Shown in pieces: positions 30,297-40,091 of a DNA stretch of 64,000 nucleotides. A model generated the notes under the pieces. The model worked only from the letters and a program-made list of their open reading frames with translations. It did not search any database and was not told the origin of the DNA. Each line of letters opens with the position of its first letter. Positions within the stretch are counted from its first letter, which is position 1. The position numbers and the translations under genes were made by a program. The DNA is taken from the NCBI GenBank assembly GCA_963735175.1, contig CAVTJX010000016.1:124001-188000 (forward strand). The letters run 5' to 3'. The DNA is from CAVTJX01 sp963735175 (GTDB lineage: Bacteria; Electryoneota; RPQS01).

Positions 30297-31337
30297 TTAT
30301 CTTTCCAGTGTGTATTCGATGATTTTTTTATCAGGATCAAACGGACGGAACGCCGACAGCTTCAGCGTGTCGTGCACGAGCTGCACCGCCTCGCGCTCCG
30401 TCGTTGGCCGTGGGAGCTTGTCCCGCCACACGTAATAGTCCGCCGCCAGCAGCAACGCCTGCAACGGAATCAACCCCACCACTTCCGAGCCGTCAATCTC
30501 CACGCCACGCGCCTGCGCCTCAAAGCTTACCTGCTTAAAAGCAGTATGCGGCGCGGTTATCAGGTAGTTCGTCAGGTTCATGGAAATCTGGCAGAACTTG
30601 TCCTCTTCCAGGTAAACGCCCATGCCCTTCACGTTCAAGAGCGGCCCCGCGCGGAACACCTTCTTGCCCGTCGCCGAGAGGATCTCCGCGCCGGAAGCGT
30701 CCTTCAGCGGCCAGCCCATCTCGCGCACGTGCAGCGCGATGTCCTGCGCCAGCTCCACGTCGTCGGTCTTCAAATTGACGTTATAGGCCACGAGGAAAAA
30801 CCGCGCGCCGGTGATCACGCAGCCGAAGGAGGGCACGAATTTCGCCGGGCCGAAGTCCGGCGCCCACGCCGGATCCTGCAGCTTTTCTTCCAGCGCCTCG
30901 TATTCGCCCTTGCGGACGTTGGCGAGGTTCGTGCGCTCGGGCCGCGACGCTGCCGCCTCGTAGAGATACACCGGCAAGCCCAATTCCTCGCCCACGCGCT
31001 TGCCGTACTGCCGCGCGAGCTCCGCGCATTCGCTCATGCGGATGTCGCGCACCGGCACGAACGGCGCCACGTCTACCGCGCCGCTGCGCGGATGGCTGCC
31101 GTGCTGGCCGGTCATATCGATTTCTTCATAGGCGGCGCGCGTCAGGCGGAAGGTCGCCTCCACGCACGCTTCGGGCTCGCCCGCGTACGTAATCACGCAG
31201 CGGTTGTAATCGGCATTGGGATCCACATCCAGCAGCGTCACGCCCGTCACGGTCTTCACCGTGTCGGCGATCCGCTGAATCCGCGTCAGGTTTCGCCCCT
31301 CGGAAATATTGGGGACACATTCGACAATCGCAGGCAT
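30297..31337 (-). CDS. ftcD: Glutamate formimidoyltransferase
   Basis: This protein of about 346 aa starts MPAIVECVPNISEGRNL, the family hallmark; ATG 31337 is preferred over an upstream in-frame start at 31370 because it begins at this conserved block. Further signatures are TLLDVDPNADYNRCVITYAG, MTGQHGSHPRSGAVDVAPFVP and MGVYLEEDKFCQISMNLTNY. It moves the formimino group of formiminoglutamate to tetrahydrofolate in the last step of histidine degradation, feeding one-carbon metabolism. No hut genes (hutH, hutU, hutI) are in the window, so a broader folate role is possible. It begins just 13 bp after the dacB stop. Confidence 0.9.
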   Translation of the reverse strand: MPAIVECVPNISEGRNLTRIQRIADTVKTVTGVTLLDVDPNADYNRCVITYAGEPEACVEATFRLTRAAYEEIDMTGQHGSHPRSGAVDVAPFVPVRDIRMSECAELARQYGKRVGEELGLPVYLYEAAASRPERTNLANVRKGEYEALEEKLQDPAWAPDFGPAKFVPSFGCVITGARFFLVAYNVNLKTDDVELAQDIALHVREMGWPLKDASGAEILSATGKKVFRAGPLLNVKGMGVYLEEDKFCQISMNLTNYLITAPHTAFKQVSFEAQARGVEIDGSEVVGLIPLQALLLAADYYVWRDKLPRPTTEREAVQLVHDTLKLSAFRPFDPDKKIIEYTLER

Positions 31338-31350
31338 ACAATAACACCGC

Positions 31351-32824
31351 TTAGTTGGTTGGCCGCCCACCGTCGATGAGCCGCTTCAGCAGGCGGTCCT
31401 GCGCCACGCGTACTCGCGGCAAGGTGGTACGGAAGTTGTTGCAGAAGAATGGCGAGCGTGTAAACTTCGCCCTCGGTGTCGGTCAGATAACCGGCCAGCG
31501 TGCAGACGCGCGTCAGTGAGCCCGTCTTGCCGATCAGGCGCCCGCGATATTCCGGTTCCGTCAGGCGCCCTTCCAGCGTGCCGTCCTCGCCCGCCACGGA
31601 AAGCGTGGCGCGGAAAGCCGCGCCCGCGGGCGCGTCGTGCAGATGAACCAACAGTTGCGACATCGCGCGGGCGCTGAGTAAATCCATGCGCGACAGGCCG
31701 CAGCCGTCTTCAAGATAAAACGCGCGCTTATCGATTCCCTGCCGCGTGAGATATTCCGTCACGGCGTGGACGCCCGCCCGCCGGTCCACTAAACCGCGCG
31801 AACGGAAACTTGTCGCCCGCAGTACATATTCCGCGAGGTAGTTGTCGCTTTCCTTGTTCATCACCGCCACGATCCGCGAGAGCGGCGGCGAATAATGCAC
31901 ATAAAGCGTGCGACTCGGATCGCTCGCTTGCGATTCGCGGTCCACCACCACGTCCCCGTCGACGGTCACGCCTGTCGTTTCCAGCGCGTCGCGAAACGCG
32001 CGCCCCAGATACAGCGCCGGATCCTGCACGGGTACCCAGAAAAATTTCCCCGTATCTCCCAGCGGAATCCGGCCCTCGATGATAATCGACGTGTCCTCGG
32101 GCGCGACTTGCATCGATAGATCCGCCGCCTGTCCTTTAGGCACAGTCGTCACGCGCGAGCGGATGTGGATCGGAGCGAACGGTGGATCGAGCACATACTG
32201 CGCGTCATCGCCGTCTGCGCATCCCGGCAGCACTTCCACGTTGCAGACATTGGAATTGAAGCCGAAGCCGTCCACCGCCGGAGCAAAGCCCGCGTTGAGG
32301 TCGTCCATCCCCCAGGCCGGCGCGGCCCCTTCCAGTCGAAACGGCCACGTGCTTAAGACGATGTTGCCTTCCACGCGCCTCAGCCCCCGCGCCTTCAGGC
32401 TGTCCGCCCAGGCGCGTAATAACGAAGTGTGTTTGGCTTCGGCCGTTGGATCGCCGCCCGCTTGTAAGATCAAATCGCCGTTCAGACTGCCCGCCCCCGA
32501 CAGCTCTCCGGCCGTCAGACAAGCCGTCGCAAACCGGTAGTCCGGGCCGAGAGTCGTGAGCGCCGCCGCCGCGATCAGCACTTTCGCCACGGACGCCGGC
32601 GCCACCAGCCGGTCCGGATCCTTTTCGTAAACGATTTTTCCCGTGCTCGCCTGCGAAATCTGGATGCTCCACGACGCGCCCTGAAATGCGTTGTCGGACA
32701 ATACGCTGTCGGCATAGGCCCAGAACGAATGCGCGAATTCCACATCCGCCGCCGGCGTCGACTGCACCAGCAGCCCCAGCAAAATCGCCAGCGCGCAGAC
32801 TGCGCTCCTTAAAGATACAACCAC
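31351..32824 (-). CDS. dacB: D-alanyl-D-alanine carboxypeptidase/endopeptidase (PBP4, S13 family); one frameshift
   Basis: The product has a signal peptide (VCALAILLGLLVQSTPAAD) followed by the three penicillin-binding motifs: SxxK in APASVAK, SDN in NKESDNYLAEYV, and KTG in RLIGKTGSLT. The long insert between the first two motifs is typical of S13 enzymes. It trims or cuts peptidoglycan cross-links in the periplasm. The frame breaks near 31445 in VYTLAIL; the next frame gives NNFRTTLPRVRVAQDRLLKR and a stop at 31351, making about 490 aa. Its start overlaps the M50 protease gene by 16 bp. Confidence 0.88.
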
Positions 32825-33456
32825 GCGCCCATTACCAGTTTAAACACCGGATTCGCCACCGGCATGATGATTCTGCTGAGAACCGAAACTCCCGTTATGC
32901 TGGCCAACAGGACCAGCCCCAAAAGCAGTAACGGGCCGATGCGCTCAAATTGCTCATAGCCGTGATTCCAGCTATCCGGTACGAGTCCGGCGACAATCCG
33001 CGAACCGTCGAGCGGCGGGACGGGAATGAGGTTGAACACCGCCAGAATCACATTGATCCAGATTCCCTGCATGAACACGATCAGGGCGCCCTCCGGCAAC
33101 AGTCCCGGCACACTCGGACCTCCGGGCATCAACGCCCGCAGCGCCAACGCCAGCGCCGCCGCGAGGATCACGTTCGCCACCGGCCCGGCCACGGCAATCA
33201 GCGCCATGTCGCGCCGCGGTGAGCGTAACGCGCCAAAATCTACCGGCACCGGTTTCGCCCAGCCAAAACCGGCGAATACCAGCATCAGCGACCCGAACAG
33301 ATCGAGATGCGCCAGTGGGTTCAGCGTCAGCCGTCCCATGCGCCGCGCGGTGGAGTCGCCCAGCCGGTCGGCAACCCAGGCGTGACTGAACTCGTGAATC
33401 GTTAAACCAAGAATAAAACCGGGAATCAGGGGGAGGATGTGCGAGAAATTCTGCAA
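32809..33456 (-). CDS. Site-2 protease family (M50) membrane metalloprotease
   Basis: This 215-aa integral membrane protein has the zinc motif HEFSH within LGLTIHEFSHAWVADRLGD and the second motif NLIPVPPLDGSRIV, whose Asp is the third zinc ligand. Between them lie AVAGPVANVILAA and other helices. It is the short form without PDZ or CBS domains. It would cleave substrates within the membrane; no substrate is evident. It is packed between the xer recombinase and dacB genes with 6-bp and overlapping junctions, indicating one transcript. Confidence 0.9.
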   Translation of the reverse strand: MQNFSHILPLIPGFILGLTIHEFSHAWVADRLGDSTARRMGRLTLNPLAHLDLFGSLMLVFAGFGWAKPVPVDFGALRSPRRDMALIAVAGPVANVILAAALALALRALMPGGPSVPGLLPEGALIVFMQGIWINVILAVFNLIPVPPLDGSRIVAGLVPDSWNHGYEQFERIGPLLLLGLVLLASITGVSVLSRIIMPVANPVFKLVMGAWLYL

Positions 33457-33462
33457 GGAAGG

Positions 33463-34366
33463 CTATCCGCGGGGGTGAAAGCTCCGGACCGTTTCGCGCA
33501 GGTAATCGCGGTCCAGATGAGTGTAAATTTCAGTGGTGGAAATCGACGCGTGTCCCAGCAGTTCCTGGACGACGCGCAAATCGGCTCCGCCTTCAATCAA
33601 ATGCGTGGCGAACGTGTGGCGGAAGGTGTGCGGCGTCACGCGCGTTTCAATTCCCGCCCGCTGCACATAAAGCTGTAAAATCCGCCAGAAACCGAACCGC
33701 GTTAGCGGTGTGCCGCGTTGGTTTAAAAAGACCACGTCCTTGGCGCCCGGCGGCAGCACACGCGCACCGCCTGTTTTGTCGTGACCGCGAATCGCCGCGC
33801 GTCCCTGATAGAGATAGACCTTCAGGCACTCGCGTGCCTGATCGCCCATCGGCACCAGCCGTTCCTTGCCGCCCTTGCCCAGCACGCGCACCAATTCGTC
33901 TTCCAGCAGCAGATCACGCCGTCGTCAGCGATACGAGTTCGGTCACGCGCAGTCCGCAGGAATAGGCCAGCTCCAGCAGCGCGCGGTCGCGGAGCGAAAC
34001 CGCATCCTCACCCACCACGCAGCCGATCAGCCGCTCGACCTCCTCGATCGACAGCACTCCCGGCAGGTGCCGCGGCAGCTTCGGTCCATCCAGATCCTCG
34101 GCGGGATTGACCTTCGCGTACGACTCCGTCACCCGCCATTTAAAAAAGCCACGCAATGAGGAAATGTGCCGCGCCAGGCTTCGCGGTTCCAGCAGCGCGC
34201 CGAGTTCGCGCAGGTATGCTTCAAGCTGTCGTCGATCCACCGCGTCGAGCTTTTGTCCGCGTCCCTTCAGCCACAGCCCGAAAGTGCGCAGATCCCGGCC
34301 ATAGCTTTCCAGCGTCAGCGGACGCAGATCCGCCTCGTAAGCCATCTGGCTCAAATAGGCATGAAT
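33463..34366 (-). CDS. XerC/XerD-type tyrosine recombinase; one frameshift
   Basis: The N-terminal SAM-like domain (LRPLTLESYGRDLRTFGLWL) is followed by the catalytic domain. The first Arg is in SCGLRVTEL and Lys in VLGKGGKERLVP. The C-terminal HxxR, His and Tyr are in TPHTFRHTFATHLIEGGADL, LGHASISTT and EIYTHLD. All six active-site residues are present. Length of about 300 aa fits chromosome dimer resolvases XerC/XerD. A frameshift near 33910 separates the two halves of the catalytic domain. The start is uncertain: ATG 34345, TTG 34354 and ATT 34366 are in frame, and it lies close to the preceding hydrolase gene. Without a second xer or a dif site, C versus D is not resolved. Confidence 0.85.
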
Positions 34367-34385
34367 CTCGGTCGCACCGGGATAC

Positions 34386-35012
34386 TCAGGCGCGGACGAA
34401 AGGGTTCGTGCGCTTTTCTTCACCAATGGTCGTGCTCGGCCCGTGACCGCTGTAAACCGCAGTCTCGTCGGGCAGGGAATAAAGCTTGGAGCGGATACTG
34501 TGGAGAATTTCCTCTTCGCTGCCACCGGGCAAATCCGTGCGTCCCACGCCACCGCAGAAGAGCGTATCGCCCGCGATCAGCAGCCCCGGCTGATAGAGGC
34601 AAATCGACCCCGTCGTGTGCCCCGGCGTGTGCAGCACCTTCAGCGTCTCCGCTCCGATCGCTAGCATGTCGCCATCCTTTAATGTGGCATCAGCGTCCGG
34701 CGAAGTGATTTCCTCGCCCGTGAACGCCGACATGTTCCGCGCCGGATCCTTGAGCATCGGCCGGTCCAGCTCGTGAATATAGAGCGGCACGGGATAGCGT
34801 CGCTTCGCGTCGGCATTACCGCAGATATGATCGAGATGGCCGTGCGTGTTCACGATCGCGACCGGAAGCAATCCCCGCGCTTCGATTTCGGCGGTGAACG
34901 CCTCCAGGTCCGCCGCCGGATCGATCAAGACCGCCTGCTTTGTCTGCTCGTCCCAGGCTAAAATCGCATTGACCTGATAATCACCCACCGCCCTCGTCAG
35001 CAGCTTCAGCAT
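34386..35012 (-). CDS. Metallo-beta-lactamase-fold hydrolase, glyoxalase II/YcbL-like
   Basis: This 208-aa cytoplasmic enzyme has NTHGHLDHI (HxHxDH), HTPGHTTGSI, LIAGDTLFCGGVGRTDL and YSGHGPSTTIG, all the metal ligands of the family. Its length and GGVGRTDLPGGS segment match the YcbL-like group of short hydroxyacylglutathione hydrolase relatives. The ATG at 35012 overlaps the rpe stop by 7 bp. As written, a frameshift in rpe makes the two genes read as one long frame, but that is not a real fusion. The substrate is probably a thioester such as S-lactoylglutathione, though that is inference. Confidence 0.88.
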   Translation of the reverse strand: MLKLLTRAVGDYQVNAILAWDEQTKQAVLIDPAADLEAFTAEIEARGLLPVAIVNTHGHLDHICGNADAKRRYPVPLYIHELDRPMLKDPARNMSAFTGEEITSPDADATLKDGDMLAIGAETLKVLHTPGHTTGSICLYQPGLLIAGDTLFCGGVGRTDLPGGSEEEILHSIRSKLYSLPDETAVYSGHGPSTTIGEEKRTNPFVRA

Positions 35013-35672
35013 CCCGCCGCCTCGCGCAGCGCGCGCACGTTCGCGGCGATCTCGCCCGCGAAAACCGCCGTGCCCGCCACGAGGAGATCCGCCCCCGCCG
35101 CCACCACGCGCGGCGTCGTCTTCCGGATCGATACCCCCATCCACGGCGAGCGTAAACTCAAACCCCGTCTCCGCGCGCCAGCGATCCGCGTGCACGATCT
35201 TCGACAGCATGGACTCGATGAACCGCTGCCCGCCAAAGCCCGGATTCACCGTCATGATCAGCAGATAGTCGAAGCTCCCCAGCACCGGCTCCAGCATGCC
35301 GATCGGCGTCGAGGGATTGATCGACACTCCCGCCCGCGCCCCCAGCGCGCGAATCTGCTGCAATGTGCGGTGCAGATGCGGCGACACTTCCTGGTGCACC
35401 GTAATCACGTCCGCCCCCGCCTCGCGGTACGCCTCCACCGAGCGCTCCGGCTGCTCGATCATCAGATGCACGTCCAGTTCCAGCTTCGTCAGTTTGCGCA
35501 GTTGCCGGATGAGCGGCGGCCCAAACGTGAGATTCGGCACGAAGTGCCCGTCCATCACGTCGCAGTGCAGCACGTCGATGCCCGCCCGTTCGCACTCCTT
35601 CACCTGGTCCGCCAGATGCATGAAGTCCGCCGCGAGAATCGAGGGTGCGATGCGCACGGTGCGTTTCGTCAT
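35006..35672 (-). CDS. rpe: Ribulose-phosphate 3-epimerase; one frameshift
   Basis: The TIM-barrel signatures are complete: IAPSILAADFMHL, VLHCDVMDGHFVPNLTFGP, LDVHLMI, MTVNPGFGGQRFI and LAVDGGID. It interconverts ribulose-5-phosphate and xylulose-5-phosphate in the pentose phosphate pathway. Near 35125 the frame shifts; the correct frame continues as VAAGADLLVAGTAVFAGEIA, which supplies the last phosphate-binding strand, and stops at 35006. Total is about 222 aa, the normal size. The start at 35672 overlaps the PASTA gene stop by 4 bp. Confidence 0.9.
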
Positions 35673-36490
35673 TTTGTTTTTCCCGCCGCTGAGTTGCTTT
35701 GGGTGGTATCCGGCTTGGGCGCGGGCTGCGTGCCCGGCTTCACCGCCACCACGATGTCCACCGCCGTGTTGCGCGCTACCTCTTCGCCCGAGCGGATCGA
35801 CTGCGCGATCACCGTGTTCGGCGGGTAGGTATCGGTTTCCTTGCGCGAGATCTTGCCCAGTTTCAACCCCGCTTCACGCAGCGCCGTCACCACCTCGGCG
35901 GTCGGCTTCTCCATCAAGTACGGCACATAGAAATTCTGCGGCTGCGGGCCCATCGACACGGACAGTTTCACGGTCGCGCCCCGTCCCACCTTTTTGCCCG
36001 GCGCAGGATCCTGGGAAATCACGGTGCCCTTCGGCGTGCGTTCCGAAAACCGGTAGTTGATATCGCTCTCGCCGGTAATCAATCCCACGTTGCGGCAGCG
36101 CAATTGCGCGTCGCGCAGTTCCAATCCGGTCACGTCCGGCGCGGCGTCGGGCGGCGCGGCCATGGCGGGCACCACGTGGATCGTCCGCCCCGGTTTCGCC
36201 ATCGCGCCCGGCGAGGGCCGCTGCTCGAGGATCGTCCCTTCCGGCACGTTGCCGCCGATCTTCGACGTGCCTTCCTCCACCGCAAAGCCCACCGATTCGG
36301 CCACCGACCGCGCCTGCTCGCGGCTGAGGCCCACCAGCCGCGGCACCGGCCGCTCGCTCCCCTGCCGCGTATACAGCGGCATCAGGATCAGGTCAAACAG
36401 TAGAAACACAAAAAGCAGCACGACCAGAACGCTCAGCGCGACCTGGGCTCGCCGGCTGCTTAATAACTGACGCGGAGTTTTTCGGGGCAT
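35669..36490 (-). CDS. Membrane-anchored protein with three PASTA domains
   Basis: The 273-aa product has a basic N-terminus, one transmembrane helix (VALSVLVVLLFVFLLFDLIL) and three extracytoplasmic PASTA repeats (about 48-112, 115-185, 188-255), starting VPRLVGLSREQARSVAES, APDVTGLELRDAQL and VPYLMEKPTAEVV. The tail is Pro/Ser/Thr-rich. PASTA domains bind peptidoglycan fragments or lipid II and usually sit on Ser/Thr kinases or PBPs. Here they stand alone, between rsmB and rpe, an arrangement seen in several phyla. It may sense or organise cell wall growth, but no partner is visible. Confidence 0.85.
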   Translation of the reverse strand: MPRKTPRQLLSSRRAQVALSVLVVLLFVFLLFDLILMPLYTRQGSERPVPRLVGLSREQARSVAESVGFAVEEGTSKIGGNVPEGTILEQRPSPGAMAKPGRTIHVVPAMAAPPDAAPDVTGLELRDAQLRCRNVGLITGESDINYRFSERTPKGTVISQDPAPGKKVGRGATVKLSVSMGPQPQNFYVPYLMEKPTAEVVTALREAGLKLGKISRKETDTYPPNTVIAQSIRSGEEVARNTAVDIVVAVKPGTQPAPKPDTTQSNSAAGKTK

Positions 36491-36492
36491 GT

Positions 36493-37849
36493 TCAGGCGG
36501 TGGGGGAGCGCCGCATCCGTGCGGCATAGGCACCATCGGTGCCGTGAATGTGCGTGAAGGATTCCATGTCGCCATGCTCGCCGACCACGGACTCCGGCAC
36601 GAAAGCGCGCGCATCTTCCTTATGGAATTCGGGGAAGGATCGTAAAAAAGAATTGACGATTTCGCTGTTTTCAGAGGGTAAAATACTGCACGTGGAATAA
36701 ACGAGAATGCCGCCCGGCTTCACCAATTCTGCGGCGTGCGTAATAATTTCGGTTTGCGCCTTGCGCTGCAACGGGAGGTGATGACTCTTCCGCCGCCAGC
36801 GTACGTCGGGATGCTTGCGGAGCAATCCGAGGCCCGAGCACGGCACGTCGGCAATCACGCGGTCGAACATCTCTCGCGTCACGGTACTCGCGCGCGTCGG
36901 CGATGTGGATTTCCACGGCCTCCGTCGCGCCCACCCGCTCGAGGTTCTGCCGCACGCGGTTAACCCGTTCCTCGGAGATATCCACGGCCACGATCTGTCC
37001 CTGGCCTTGCATCTTCTGGAGAATCGCCAGCAGTTTGCCGCCCGGCGCGGCGCACAGGTCCAGAATCCGCTCGCCGGGCACGGGCGATAACAATTCGACG
37101 GCCAATCCGGCGCCTTCGTCCTGGACGGTGATCTTGCCTTCATCCAGCAGCGGCTGCAATTGGAACAGCGCCGATGTGGACAGCCGGAAGTATCCATCGA
37201 TCAGCACCGACGGCTCGAAACGCAGCGCCCGCGATCGCAGGAACTTCACGAACTCGTCGTCTGTCCAGCGCATCCGGTTGACACAGACCGTCAACGGCAC
37301 GCGGGTGTTGTTCGCCTCGAGCACCTTCACCACTTCCTCATCGCCGAAGCGAGTCAGAAGTTCGCGCACGATCCACCGCGGATGCGAGTGGAAGAACGCC
37401 AGTTGTCCCAGTTCGTCGGCGCCTTCCGGCGGCGTCGACCACCGTTCGCGCTCGCGCGCGAGGCGCCGGAGGATCGCGTTGATCAAGCCCGCCGCCGACT
37501 TGTTCAGGCGGTTGACGGCGATCTCCACCGTCTGACTCACCGCCGCATGATCGGGAATCCGGTCCTGGCAGAAGAGCTGGTAGGCTCCCATGCGCAACAG
37601 GACGCGGATCAAGGGCTGGGCCCGCCCGTAGTCCCCGTGAAAGGCCGGTGCTACGATGGCATCCAACCGGCCACGCCAGCGAATGCAGCCCCAGAATAGA
37701 TCGGCGGCCAAAGCGCGATCACTGCCCCGAAGACCCGATTCCGTGAGGTGACGCGAAATCACCTCATCGGCAAACTCGGAGTCGCTCTCAATTTCCGCAA
37801 GGGCGTCGGCGGCTACACCCCTGGATGTGATGGGTGAGGCGGTCGTCAT
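36493..37849 (-). CDS. rsmB: 16S rRNA m5C967 methyltransferase; one frameshift
   Basis: The N-terminal NusB-like domain (VISRHLTESGLRGSDRALAA to LINAILRRLAR) precedes the Rossmann methyltransferase with LDLCAAPGGKLLAIL (SAM site), VAVDIS, IADVPCSGLGLLRKHPD and YSTCSI. The two cysteines in PCSG and TCS are the catalytic pair of RNA m5C methyltransferases. The frame shifts near 36890, between AREY and REMFDRVIAD. Reconstructed length is about 451 aa, normal for RsmB. It methylates C967 of 16S rRNA. The stop is 3 bp from the PASTA-protein start, so they share a transcript, and rsmB appears to lead the operon. Confidence 0.9.
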
Positions 37850-37974
37850 GTGCTCCCATCCCGTTCAAATTAAAAATTTTGGATCGAAAACGCAAGGTTT
37901 TCGACGAACACTCTCTTGACAATCCAAAGGAATTGCCTTTATTTACACGCAATTTGGTAAATATCAGTTTCCAC

Positions 37975-38851
37975 GTGAATACTCCTCTTCGACACCGCCT
38001 CGAGTACGCCGCAATTCGTCTAACTTCGCTTGCGCTCCGCTGTTTTACGCGAAAAGGACGGGCAATTTTCGGCCAATCTCTTGGCCAACTCTTTTATTAT
38101 ACTGGAATTCGCACTCGCGTTACCCAGGCGAACCTCCGTCAGGCCTTCCCGACCCTGCCGAAGAGAGGCATCAGGGCTTTAACAGCCCGGATCTATCGCC
38201 ATTTCGGAATGGTAGCCGTCACTCTGCCCATTATCCCCAAAATTTCACGGGCAGACATCGGCCGTTGGATCATTTTCGACGATTCGGCCGTCCTCGAAGA
38301 GGCATTACGCGAAGGAAAGGGAGGCATTGTCTTCTCGGGCCACCTCGGCAATTGGGAGATCATGGGCGCGACCGTAGCCCAATCTGGCTTCCCTGTCACC
38401 TTTGTGGTGACCACCCAGTCGAATCACCTCGTCGAGCAGTTTATCGACCGCCAGCGCGAAATGGCCGGCATTGAAATCGTCAAACGGGCCGATGCCGTCC
38501 GTGGGGTGCTCGTCTGCCCTCAAGCGCAACCGGCTGGTAGCCCTGCTGATTGACCAGGATGCCCACGACGAGGGGGCGTTCGTGCCTTTCTTCGGACAAA
38601 TGGCCTCAACGCCCCGTGGACCGGCGGTTTTCCACCTGCGCACAGGAGCCCCCTTAATCTTCGCCCGCAGCCACCGCCTGTCCGGCGAGCGCTACCGGAT
38701 TAAGGTGACGCGCATCGATACCACAAATTTCCCGGATCCGGATAGTCTCACTGCGCATATGACCGGTCTGTTGGAAACGGCTATCCGCGAAACACCGGAA
38801 CAATGGCTTTGGTTACACCGCCGTTGGAAAACACTCCCGCCCGCATCCTGA
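37975..38851 (+). CDS. LpxL/HtrB-like lipid A acyltransferase; one frameshift
   Basis: I chose GTG at 37975 (VNTPLRHRLEYAAIRL) because homology begins there and a possible promoter (TTGACA at 37916-37921, TTATTT at 37939-37944) lies upstream. The product has one N-terminal hydrophobic segment and the acyltransferase motif SGHLGNWE, whose His and Glu are catalytic, with a second block HDEGAFVPFFGQMASTPRGP. These enzymes move an acyl chain from acyl-ACP to a lipid A precursor at the inner membrane. The frame breaks near 38512 (DAVRGVL to ALKRNRLVALLIDQDAH). Length is about 292 aa, slightly short. The glycosyltransferase gene overlaps its end by 49 bp. Confidence 0.82.
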
Positions 38852-39910
38852 TCATCGACACCGCCTGGCTCGGCGATGTCATCTTCACCACCTCGCTCCT
38901 CGGCTCCCTGAAAAATCTGTGGCCGGAGAGCGAGCTGCACGTGCTCACCGCGCCGCGCGGCGAACCGATCCTGCGCGGCCATCCGCATATCTCAAAACTC
39001 TGGATTCTCGACAAGCGCGGCGCGCATCGCGGACTCTTCGGTACATTGAAAATCGCCGCTGAGCTGCGGAAGGCGAAATTCGATCTTATTCTGAACGCGC
39101 ATCCGTCCTTCCGCAGCCGGGTTCTGACGGCCCTTATCGGCGCGCCCGTGCGCGTCGGCTACGAGGGCTTCGCCGCGCGCTGGTGTTTCACCGATGTCGT
39201 CCCCAACGATCTTGCCGTCGAACCCGACCACGTCCGTCGCCGCCTTGCTCTCTTGCGTGTCTAATCAAATTCGCCGAGCGGGGTCTACCCTCAGTTCGAC
39301 CAACCGCACGCGAAGGACAAGACCCCGCCGAAACCTGCCCCGCTCTTTCTCCCCGTGTTACCCGACTAAGCCGCCTGGGCTAAGACGTTTCTAGTCGGAG
39401 CAGCACGCGATTTCAAAACCCCTGCTCGGCCTCGTTCCCGGTTCCGCCTGGGAAACGAAGCGCTGGTCTCTGGAACACTTTGCGGCGCTCGCGACACGCT
39501 GGATTCACGAACACGACGGCATCGTTCTCGCTTTCGGCGGCCCGAGTGAGATCACGCTACTCGAGACCTTGCGCCGCGTTGATCCCGCTCACATCGTACC
39601 GGTCATCAACGAATCCATTCCGCACGTAGCCGCGCTGCTCAAACATTGTAAAATCGTCGTCGGCAACGACACCGGCATCGGCCTGCTTGCCGTCGCCGTG
39701 CAAGGACCACGCGTCCATCTGCTCTACGGCTGCACGCAAATCAACTACGCTTTCCCCCCGCCCCACTCGCCGATCCACGCCGGTGTCCCCTGCTGCCTTC
39801 CCCGCACCGGCCACGGCGCCCACACTTGCCAATGGACCGGCACGCCAACCCCCTGGTGCCTGTCCCAGCTTTCCGTCGATCATGTCTGGCAGACCATTTT
39901 TGTGAAATAA
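38803..39910 (+). pseudogene. Glycosyltransferase family 9 (heptosyltransferase-like), disrupted
   Basis: The N-terminal half is clear: ILIIDTAWLGDVIFTTSLLG, LHVLTAPRGEPIL, RAHRGLFG-like loops and RVGYEGFAARWCF. The C-terminal half has GLVPGSAWETKRWSLEHFA, LAFGGPSE and KIVVGNDTGIGLLAVAVQGP, the ADP-heptose-binding region of GT-B fold heptosyltransferases. Between them the same frame contains TAA at 39262-39264 and TAA at 39367-39369 (in PD*AAWAKTFLVGAARDF, where most relatives would have an acidic residue), then a one-base loss near 39420. Two stops and a shift in one gene go beyond the pattern in its neighbours. It may be a true pseudogene; otherwise it would add sugars to the LPS core. Confidence 0.75.
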
Positions 39911-39918
39911 CCGGCCGA

Positions 39919-39937
39919 GGCGGGTTGCCAACCCGCC
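39919..39937. repeat. REP-like palindrome after the glycosyltransferase gene
   Basis: GGCGGGTT and AACCCGCC are separated by three bases. The same arms occur in the unit at 26917-26952. The surrounding 39911-40091 holds no gene apart from this and the terminator at 40016. Confidence 0.65.
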
Positions 39938-40015
39938 CGGAATCCGACACTCCGACTTCAGAACCGCCGCGCGGGGTGACCTCACCCCTCGCGTTCCCAC
40001 CACACCCGATAAACA

Positions 40016-40044
40016 AAGGCGAGCCCCCTCCGGCTCGCCTTCTT
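40016..40044 (+). terminator. Hairpin terminator between convergent genes
   Basis: AAGGCGAGCC (40016-40025) pairs with GGCTCGCCTT (40032-40041) around a six-base loop and is followed by CTT. It can serve the glycosyltransferase gene and, in reverse, the methyltransferase gene. Confidence 0.75.
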
Positions 40045-40091
40045 AACAACAATGAATACGTCATACCCCGCGCAGAGCATCTGCGGCGAAA

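Noticed and set aside
34386..35672. An apparent ribulose-phosphate epimerase-metallohydrolase fusion read as one frame
   Set aside because: The last rpe segment is readable in another frame with its own stop at 35006, and the hydrolase has its own ATG at 35012. The fusion results from one frameshift.
39262..39369. Stop-codon recoding of TAA in the glycosyltransferase gene
   Set aside because: Many genes here end at TAA with normal lengths (MFS, dacB, mpg), so TAA is a stop in this organism.
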